From positions 12,308,264 through 12,372,263 of the forward strand of contig NC_081211.1 in NCBI RefSeq assembly GCF_902713425.1: a stretch of DNA of 64,000 nt, in the 5' to 3' direction. This document shows positions 56,001 to 64,000 of this stretch, piece by piece. The translations under genes and the position numbers were made by a program. Positions within the stretch are counted from its first letter, which is position 1. The number at the start of each line of letters is the position of its first letter. Source of the stretch: Acipenser ruthenus. Lineage: Eukaryota > Chordata > Actinopteri > Acipenseriformes > Acipenseridae. A model generated the notes under the pieces. The model worked only from the letters and a program-made list of their open reading frames with translations. It ran no database searches and was not told the origin of the DNA.

Positions 56001-58218
56001 TTTGTATTGGGTGGTTGTTTTGTATTAGTTTGTATTAGTTTGTATTGGGTGTTTGTTTTGTATTGGTTTGTATTGGGTGGTTGTTTTGTATTGGTTTGTA
56101 TTGGGTGTTTGTTTTGTATTGGTTTGTATTGGGTGTTTGTTTTGTATTAGTTTGTATTGGGTGGTTGTTTTGTATTGGTTTGTATTAGGTGTTTGTTTTG
56201 TATTAGTTTGTATTGGTGTTTGTTTTGTATTAGTTTGTATTGGGTGTTTGTTTTGTATTGGTTTGTATTGGGTGTTTGTTTTGTATTGGTTTGTATTGGG
56301 TGTTTGTTTTGTATTGGTTTGTATTGGGTGTTTGTTTTGTATTGGTTTGTATTGGGTGTTTGTTTTGTATTAGTTTGTATTGGGTGTTTGTTTTGTATTG
56401 GTTTGTATTGGGTGTTTGTTTTGTATTAGTTTGTATTGGGTGTTTGTTTTGTATTCGTTTGTATTGGGTGGTTGTTTTGTATTAGTTTGTATTGGTGTTT
56501 GTTTTGTATTAGATTGTATTGGTGTTTGTTTTGTATTGGTTTGTATTGGGTGTTTGTTTTGTATTAGTTTGTATTGGTGTTTGTTTTGTATTAGTTTGTA
56601 TTAGTTTGTATTGGGTGGTTGTTTTGTATTAGTTTGTATTGGGTGTTTATTTTGTATTAGTTTGTATTGGTTTGTATTGGGTGTTTGTTTTGTATTGGTT
56701 TGTATTGGGTGTTTCTTTTGTATTGGTTTGTATTTGGTGTTTGTTTTGTATTGGTTTGTATTGGTGTTTGTTTTGTATTGGTTTGTATTGGGTGTTTGTT
56801 TTGTATTAGTTTGTATTAGTTTGTATTGGTGTTTGTTTTGTATTGGTTTGTATTGGGTGTTTGTTTTGTATTAGTTTGTATTGGGTGTTTGTTTTATATT
56901 GGTTTGTATTGGTGTTTGTTTTGTATTGGTTTGTATTGGGTGTTTCTTTTGTATTGGTTTGTATTGGTGTTTGTTTTGTATTAGTTTGTATTGGTGTTTG
57001 TTTTGTATTGGTTTGTATTGGGTGTTTGTTTTGTATTAGTTTGTATTGGGTGTTTGTTTTGTATTGGTTTGTATTGGGTGTTTGTTTTGTATTGGTTTGT
57101 ATTGGTGTTTGTTTTGTATTGTTTTGTATTGGTGTTTGTTTTGTATTGGTTTGTATTGGTGTTTGTTTTGTATTAGTTTGTATTGGTGTTTGTTTTGTAT
57201 TGGTTTGTATTGGGTGTTTGTTTTGTATTAGTTTGTATTAGTTTGTATTGGTGTTTGTTTTGTATTGGTTTGTATTGGGTGTTTCTTTTGTATTGGTTTG
57301 TATTGGGTGGTTGTTTTGTATTAGTTTGTATTAGTTTGTATTGGGTGTTTGTTTTGTATTAGTTTGTATTGGTGTTTGTTTTGTATTGGTTTGTATTGGT
57401 GTTTGTTTTGTATTGGTTTGTATTGGGTGTTTGTTTTGTATTAGTTTGTATTAGTTTGTATTGGTGTTTGTTTTGTATTGGTTTGTAGTGGGTGTTTGTT
57501 TTGTATTAGTTTGTATTGGGTGTTTGTTTTGTATTGGGTGTTTGTTTTGTATTGGTTTGTATTGGTGTTTGTTTTGTATTGGTTTGTATTGGTGTTTGTT
57601 TTGTATTGGTTTGTATTGGTGTTTGTTTTGTATTGGTTTGTATTGGTGTTTGTTTTGTATTAGTTTGTATTGGGTGTTTGTTTTGTATTGGTGTTTGTTT
57701 TGTATTAGTTTGTATTAGTTTGTATTGGTGTTTGTTTTGTATTGGTTTGTATTGGGTGTTTGTTTTGTATTCGTTTGTATTGGGTGTTTGTTTTGTATTA
57801 GTTTGTATTGGGTGTTTGTTTTGTATTAGTTTGTATTGGGTGTTTGTTTTGTATTGGTTTGTATTGGTGTTTGTTTTGTATTGGTTTGTATTGGGTGTTT
57901 GTTTTGTATTGGTTTGTATTGGTGTTTGTTTTGTATTAGTTTGTATTGGGTGGTTGTTTTGTATTAGTTTGTATTGGGTGTTTGTTTTGTATTGGTTTGT
58001 ATTGGGTGTTTGTTTTGTATTGGTTTGTATTGGTGTTTGTTTTGTATTAGTTTGTATTGGGTGTTTGTTTTGTATTGGTTTGTATTGGGTGTTTGTTTTG
58101 TATTGGTTTGTATTGGGTGGTTGTTTTGTATTTGTTTGTATTGGGTGGTTGTTTTGTATTGGTTTGTATTGGTGTTTGTTTTGTATTAGTTTGTATTGGT
58201 GTTTGTTTTGTATTGGTG
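50016..58218. repeat. GT-rich minisatellite, right part (about 8.2 kb)
   Basis: The same 28/27/10-bp components continue directly after the DIRS right end. Higher-order duplication is evident: a block near 51,745 recurs at about 52,297 (offset 552) and about 53,877 (offset 2,132), and a block near 53,231 recurs near 55,502 (offset 2,271). The array ends in an (ATT)n tract at 58,219-58,237. Confidence 0.97.
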
Positions 58219-58475
58219 ATATTATTATTATTATTTCAAATCTATTGTTCAAGCACAGTGTTTGTTGGAAGCTTGTTTGAAAGCAGTGGGTACAGAGTCT
58301 TCATTTGTAATCCAAAGGAAAGAGCCCCTTCCCTTCATCCACCCTTCATCCACTGCTGAGACTGTCCGCTGTGTTGGCAGTATCCTTTTCAAACGAACAC
58401 ACCATGACTCATCTGGCAAAGAACGCATTTCACTGTCTTTAATATTCATCTGTCATAAAAATAATGTGTAATGTG

Positions 58476-58590
58476 TTTGTACCAGCACTGGGGAAGTTAC
58501 TTTTTCAAAAGTAACTTATTGCTTTTAAAAAGTAACTTATTGGTTTTAGAAAAATAAAGCAGTTTCAGATTACAGTTCAGTTACAGTTAG
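58476..58590. mobile_element. Possible hAT-type MITE fragment
   Basis: CCAGCACTGGGGAAGTTACT followed by TTTTCAAAAGTAACTTATTG resembles the terminus of widespread fish hAT-type non-autonomous elements. The other end was not identified. Confidence 0.4.
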
Positions 58591-59825
58591 TTGCTTCTTT
58601 TTTTCAAGTACAGAGAGATTGGTGCAGTTTTCAAGTACAGAGAGATTTTCCTGCAGACCCAGCGATTGAACCCACTCCTCCCTCCTCTGATGTCATTCTC
58701 TCAGCTAGATGATGTGAAAAGTGCTTCATGTGTAGGCAGGGTTCGACATCAGTAACTACATCAGATGCAATGCCTTCCCCTGTCTGAGAAAGAAACCATT
58801 CTAGTTACAAGTTAGTGAACAAAGATCCCAGTAAGGCAACATTCTACTCCCAGCACTTCCCGGAACCTTCGTTCTGACGATCTTTCTAGTATGTTATATT
58901 TCTAGTGTGTTACAGCATGAAATACGTCCTTCCACCCTCCTCACTTAAGCCAGATGTTAGGCAGCTATTATCCAAATAAGGAGTTGTTTTTCTCTTTCAG
59001 AATGTTAGCTAGCCTTCAGGGTGCAGTTATTCTGGCAGCGTGTATTTCCTGTGTTCTCATTCTGCATAGTCCGAGAGAGAGAAGTAGAATCACAATCACA
59101 GCACATGGAACTTCTTCTGACAACAGCCTCTGTTTTGATATCTCCACTTTAAATGGCTGGGCACATCTGACAAATTGATGCTTTTCCCATCTCAAATGTG
59201 TTTTTGTTACAAATACCACTTCTTTTTTCAATATGTTTGTTCAATGAAAATATCATGCATATCAACTGTTTGAGCACATTTTTGGGGTAAATACATCATT
59301 ACAAAAGGTGCATGAAACGGAAAGAGCAGAGTTATATTTAATCAAACTGTCTCGTTAGTAAGGCATGTAAAAGAAAACAAACCTCGACCAGGCCCAAACA
59401 CACAGTGACCATCGTAAAAGCAGATCCAACTTGTATGATAAACACAAGGCGCGTTAGTAGAAACAATTCTCTACTTTAAATGACTGGGCTCTTTTTAGAA
59501 CTTGAACTTTTTCACATTAAAAATGTGTTCTAGATAAATATAATACATTTAAAAGAAGAAAAAAATTATATTTTTTGAAGTTTGCATTATAAACCCTGTG
59601 TGGGGCTCGAGACATACGTTCAACACCAACGCCCCAGCTTGTATGCCACAAAATACCAGCCTTCATCTGAAACAGTTTTTCAAGCCGTAGAGCAGTAAAG
59701 TGCTCAGAGCCGGCCTCCACAAATATAATAATGAGCAGCAGAGGACGCTGGGAGTGAAATCTTGTAAGGGAAGTACTGCTGTTCAAGGCATGCTCGATAT
59801 GATACTTTTCAACTGTTCTACCTCA

Positions 59826-59960
59826 GCGGTGTCAGACTCCAGTCCCTGAGTGCCCCTGCAGGGTCTTCTGGGTTCCAGCTTGGGCTCTCCATTCACTTCA
59901 CTAATCTCATCATTTGTTCAATTGGATATTTCATATTTTCCCAAGGTATAGTTTTTAAAC
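59826..59960. mobile_element. Possible non-autonomous DNA transposon fragment
   Basis: CAGCGGTGTCAGACTCCAGT then CCCTGAGTGCCCCTGCAGGG recalls the end of a common fish interspersed repeat with hAT-like termini. Family assignment is uncertain. Confidence 0.35.
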
Positions 59961-60339
59961 AAAATGCACTTGATCCAAGATGACCTATAAAGCATTTAGG
60001 AGATCTGGTAGAGAGAGCAGTGTTACATTTGTTAATCAAATCATTTGAGCAGTGAAGTCACTGAGAGCTCGGGGAGAAACGAAAGCCAGCAGACACTGCA
60101 GCCCCTCCAGGGAGTTTGACAACCTCCTTCTGTACAGACCCACATTCCTACTTTTATGGATTTTTTTGCTTAAACACTAAAAGATGAAATGCTATTAGAA
60201 CAACTACAGATTGGAAACGCTTCACCCTCCAGTTGGGAAGCTCCATTCCAGGACAGTGTAAAAAATGCATGTTTAGTGCACACAGCTGAGACCAAAACAA
60301 CTCCAGAGACCAGGGCTCCAGCTACTGCTCCCACCACTC

Positions 60340-60402
60340 TCCTTAATAATAATAATCATAATGTCATTTAACAGACACTTTTATCCAAAGCCACTTACAC
60401 AC
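60340..60402 (-). mobile_element. SINE/L2 3'-tail fragment
   Basis: On the minus strand it reads GTAAGTGGCTTTGGATAAAA and GTGTCTGTTAAATGAC, then ATT repeats. This is the L2-type tail found on the SINEs in this window, in an older and more diverged copy without a recognisable head. Confidence 0.7.
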
Positions 60403-60487
60403 TCATATATTTGTGGCAGCAGCATTTTCATACAAAATCACTGGGAACTGCAGCTAATGTCTAAATGTATGTTTGGAGTCAAGTACA

Positions 60488-61650
60488 GGTTTTATAAAGA
60501 GCGAGGCACATGGGGACCTGTGGTTTTATAAAGAGCGAGGAACATGGGGACCTGTGGTTTTATAAAGAGCGAGGCACATGGGGACGTGTGGTTTTATAAA
60601 GAGCGAGGCACATGGGGACGTGTGGTTTTATAAAGAGAGGGGCACATGGGGACCTGTGGTTTTATAAACAGCGAGGCACATGGGGACGTGTGGTTTTATA
60701 AAGAGCGAGGAACATGGGGACCTGTGGTTTTATAAAGAGCGAGGCACATGGGGACCTGTGGTTTTATAAAGAGAGGGGCACATGGGGACCTGTGGTTTTA
60801 TAAACAGCGAGGCACATGGGGACGTGTGGTTTTATAAAGAGCGAGGAACATGGGGACCTGTGGTTTTATAAAGAGCGAGGCACATGGGGACCTGTGGTTT
60901 TATAAAGAGCGAGGAACATGGGGACCTGTGGTTTTATAAAGAGCGAGGCACATGGGGACCTGTGGTTTTATAAAGAGCGAGGAACATGGGGACCTGTGGT
61001 TTTATAAAGAGCGAGGCACATGGGGACGTGTGGTTTTATAAAGAGAGGGGCACATGGGGACCTGTGGTTTTATAAACAGCGAGGCACATGGGGACGTGTG
61101 GTTTTATAAAGAGCGAGGAACATGGGGACCTGTGGTTTTATAAAGAGCGAGGCACATGGGGACCTGTGGTTTTATAAAGAGCGAGGAACATGGGGACCTG
61201 TGGTTTTATAAAGAGCGAGGCACATGGGGACCTGTGGTTTTATAAAGAGCGAGGAACATGGGGACCTGTGGTTTTATAAAGAGCGAGGAACATGGGGACC
61301 TGTGGTTTTATAAAGAGCGAGGAACATGGGGACCTGTGGTTTTATAAAGAGCGAGGCACATGGGGACCTGTGGTTTTATAAAGAGCGAGGAACATGGGAA
61401 CCTGTGGTTTTATAAAGAGCGAGGCACATGGGGACCTGTGGTTTTATAAAGAGCGAGGCACATGGGGACCTGTGGTTTTATAAAGAGCGAGGAACATGGG
61501 GACCTGTGGTTTTATAAAGTGCGAGGCACATGGGGACCTGTGGTTTTATAAAGAGCGAGGCACATGGGGACCTGTGGTTTTATAAAGAGCGAGGCACATG
61601 GGGACCTGTGGTTTTATAAAGAGCGAGGAACATGGGGACCTGTGGTTTTA
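60488..61650. repeat. 34-bp minisatellite, about 34 copies
   Basis: The unit reads TTTTATAAAGAGCGAGG then CACATGGGGACCTGTGG. Variants alternate among CACATGG/AACATGG, GACCTGT/GACGTGT and AGAGCGAGG/AGAGAGGGG/ACAGCGAGG. Every unit carries TATAAA. Some variant blocks recur in the same order, which points to duplication of multi-unit segments. Confidence 0.95.
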
Positions 61651-61816
61651 AGAGTTTGTGTTTAGGGGTAACAATGTTTTCTTTTTCTTGAACGTTTTGT
61701 GATTTGTCTGTTATCTATGAAAGGGAAGTAAAACACAGTATAGCATGCTGAGTGCACACAGGGTCCAACCACTTTGTTTAAGTGATCAAAACCAGGGAAA
61801 GCAGGAAGAGAAAGAA

Positions 61817-61986
61817 ACTCACAAGATGTGTGTGGGTGCAGACCATCTCTCCCTAAAGACACTCACAAGATGTGTGTGCGTGCAGACCATCTCTCCCTAA
61901 AGACACTCACAAGATGTGTGTGGGTGCAGACCATCTCTCCCTAAAGACACTCACAAGATGTGTGTGGGTGCAGACCATCTCTCCCT
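61817..61986. repeat. 44-bp tandem repeat, four copies
   Basis: The unit starts ACTCACAAGATGTGTGTG and runs through GCAGACCATCTCTCCCTAAA. Starts are near 61,817, 61,861, 61,905 and 61,949. One copy has GCGTG for GGGTG. Confidence 0.92.
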
Positions 61987-62430
61987 ATAATAATGATTTT
62001 GGGTGAGTTTATGCAACAGCAGGGTCTTTTCAAATAGCCAAAGCAAAGATTTTTTGCCATTCCACATGTCCTGTATCAAATAACAGCTGCGTTATTTCAT
62101 AAGGCAGTAAATTCTATAAATATTCTATGCTCTGTCACCAGCGCCAAAAGAAATCTGTGTTATAATATAGGAGCCTTTCCATCAGTGATGGGATTGCACA
62201 GAGCCTATGTTGCAACATGGACCACTTCTGATGGGGCTGCAGTGTGAATAGAAAGGGAACTCAACTCTGAGATGTGGATATTAATGTATGAATAAAATAT
62301 CATGAAGGTCTGCTGTCAACACAGCCCCAGAAAGTGTTCACTGGCCAGTCTTCATTATTCTACCACCAGCGGATGGAAATATACAAATCTCATACCAGGC
62401 AAATACACATATAGAAATCGTATTATAAAA
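61987..62430. other. No gene recognised
   Basis: Unique-looking sequence without a credible exon, tRNA or repeat. Confidence 0.5.
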
Positions 62431-62672
62431 TATACAGTGCCTTGCAAAAGTATTCAGACCCCTGACCACTTCTCTCATATTACTGAATTACAAATGGTAC
62501 ATTGAAATTTCGTTCTGTTTGTTATTTTATTTTAAAACACTGACAGTCAAAATCAATTATTGTAAGGTGACGTTGGTTTTATGTTGGTAAATATTTTTAA
62601 GAAAAATAAAAAAACGGAAATATCTTTTTTTCCATATATATATATATATATTGTTGTTCAGGGCACTGTGTT
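62431..62672. mobile_element. Tc1/mariner-like MITE, probable
   Basis: Starts TATACAGTGCCTTGCAAAAG with a TA at the edge, and continues TATTCAGACCCCTGACCACT, a start seen on fish Tc1-like elements. A loose inverse match, CAGGGCACTGTG, occurs near 62,661 and may be the other end. A short (TA)n tract interrupts the right side. Confidence 0.55.
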
Positions 62673-62819
62673 TACTTCTCTTTTTAAACAGCTGAAGAAT
62701 GGCTTTTGCCCGAAACGTCCTGAAAATAAGATTTTTTTTTTAAATCTTTTAAACCTTTTCTGTACATTTTTTCCAAAAAAACTTTTTTTTCATATCGTCT
62801 AATTTTGTACACTGCAGTG

Positions 62820-62886
<67 letters not shown>
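62820..62886. repeat. (TA)n microsatellite
   Basis: About 33 TA dinucleotides in an unbroken run. A shorter TA run is at about 62,636-62,651. Confidence 0.95.
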
Positions 62887-62893
<7 letters not shown>

Positions 62894-64000
62894 GGATGGT
62901 TTGCATTTCTTTCATTCTATCAGCCTTCACTCGTGTACAGTGTAGTTCTTCAACCTTTTCTAATATATAAATCTTTGTAAAACAATACAGAGCATCAACG
63001 TGCGCGACCGTAAAAGAAAATAAAAATCTATCTGGACGGACCAGCTGGTTAAACCATTGCACTGGTGGAGACGGGGAAAGGTGCGCAATGAGTAACATGG
63101 ATTGACAGGAATTAGCAATTCCAATGTTTAGAAGCCCATTTACAATTTCGTTTTTTTAAACGAATAGTACCCAAACAAAGACGAAGAGTTCGTTTTTAGT
63201 CGGTTCCTGTAAACACAATGAATATACCAGTAATAAGTGCCTTCTGTCTTCCTGGGAGGAAGGCAGTCTACCTGCTAATACACACGGTGTTTTCTGATTG
63301 AATCCTAAATTAACTGTGATTGTAGCGAAGGGTTTAAGGAGGACTGTGTGCTCACCGAATTCCTTTATTTTAGGGAATTGTGTTTGAGTATCGCTTCGAT
63401 TTTCTGACAAAGTGCAAAAAAAATATGTGTTGGTAAAAATGTTTAACACAACACTGAAATACCGACACACTGCGCATATAGAGCACAGAGTGAGATATTC
63501 ATCTCCGTCTGGCATTCATTCCATCAACATGTTGTTTAAACACGTCTTGTATCGTATTTCTTTTGGACCAGTAATCGTTCTGGGTCTTGCAAAATGATTT
63601 AGAAAGCCCTCTGGTAAAGAATTGCGCGTTGATGCCGTGGTCTACGGTAATACCCAGTAAACACTGCAACCATGGATACCGATATGCGGCACTGCGTCCA
63701 AAAACTCAACTCTATTTGTTAGGGACTTTAGTGAAATACGTTGTGATTGGTTTGTCATGCCTGCAGTTTACTACACAAATATTTCACTCCAGTAAATGTT
63801 TTGTTTGTTTATAAACATGTTGGGTGATTTAGTATGCTGTCAGCTAATTCTTTATATATGTGTAGAACGCATCGTGGTCGCTGAATCGCTCGATTTGCTA
63901 AAAATGAAATTAAAATCTCGCTCTTGAGCTACAGACGGGACTAACTGGTGTTTGTTTAAATGTCTGAAGTCTGACGAAGGTTTTTTATGCTAATTAAAAC
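62887..64000. other. No gene recognised to the window end
   Basis: Mixed-composition sequence. The longest open frame (119 codons, minus, 63,156-63,515) has no recognisable domain and no splice or promoter context that would support a call. A host exon cannot be excluded. Confidence 0.4.

Larger units (their letters stand above)
58219..60487. other. Unrecognised sequence with scattered repeat fragments
   Basis: No convincing exon or RNA gene. Separate fragments are listed at 58,476, 59,826 and 60,340. Short open frames on both strands show no known domain. Confidence 0.5.

Noticed and set aside
35870-58280. Many long open frames rich in Cys, Val, Leu, Phe and Trp (up to 396 codons), some on the minus strand rich in Asn, Thr and Gln
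   Set aside because: They are translations of the 27/28-bp minisatellite, open in several frames at once and in both strands. There is no start context, and the coding-like periodicity comes only from the repeat.
58954-59178. A 74-codon plus-strand frame starting near an ATG
   Set aside because: No recognisable domain, no splice sites in convincing places, and no supporting context. It cannot be told from chance.

Overview
The window reads as nuclear DNA of a fish. It has eukaryotic tRNA genes (one with an intron), kappa-like immunoglobulin light-chain V segments with a recombination signal, L2 and CR1 LINEs, tRNA-headed SINEs carrying an L2-type tail, and a DIRS-type retroelement. The SINE and L2 families look like those of ray-finned fish, and a non-teleost such as a sturgeon or paddlefish would fit. 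That lineage is a guess from family recognition, not a search result.

Region 1 (1-21,935) is a head-to-tail tandem array of an about 4,576-bp unit. Five tRNA-Phe starts are 3,365 to 4,579 bp apart, and a sixth, truncated unit ends the array. A full unit carries tRNA-Phe(GAA)+, tRNA-Asn(GTT)-, a 3'-half tRNA-Ala relic, tRNA-Trp(CCA)-, tRNA-Val(TAC)-, initiator tRNA-Met(CAT)+ and a 3' fragment of a CR1 LINE. The first unit lacks about 1.2 kb, including Trp and Val. Beyond the array (21,936-24,290) lies a decayed relative of it with Leu(CAA, intron), Lys(CTT), iMet, Arg, Ser and Trp genes or pseudogenes. More tRNA relics (Gln, Thr, Asn) lie near 31 kb.

Region 2 (24,281-32,300) holds a palindromic MITE, a 26-bp minisatellite, two SINEs and two kappa-like V segments in the same orientation. 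The first V (27,186-28,039) has a leader exon, octamer promoter, V exon and 12-bp-spacer RSS but carries a small frame-disrupting deletion. The second (29,663-30,111) is a pseudogene. No J or C segment was seen.

Region 3 (32,301-58,218) is repeat-built. It has a minus-strand near-full-length L2, then a roughly 13.4-kb, almost C-free, GT-rich minisatellite. That array is split by a DIRS-type tyrosine-recombinase retroelement (41,069-50,015), which in turn contains a 5'-truncated plus-strand L2 (about 46,951-49,258).

Region 4 (58,219-64,000) has no recognisable gene. It contains a 34-bp minisatellite with about 34 copies, a short 44-bp repeat, (TA)n tracts and several DNA-transposon-like or SINE-tail fragments. 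Almost all longer open frames in the window are by-products of repeats, not host genes. The host genes that can be supported are the tRNAs and the two V segments.
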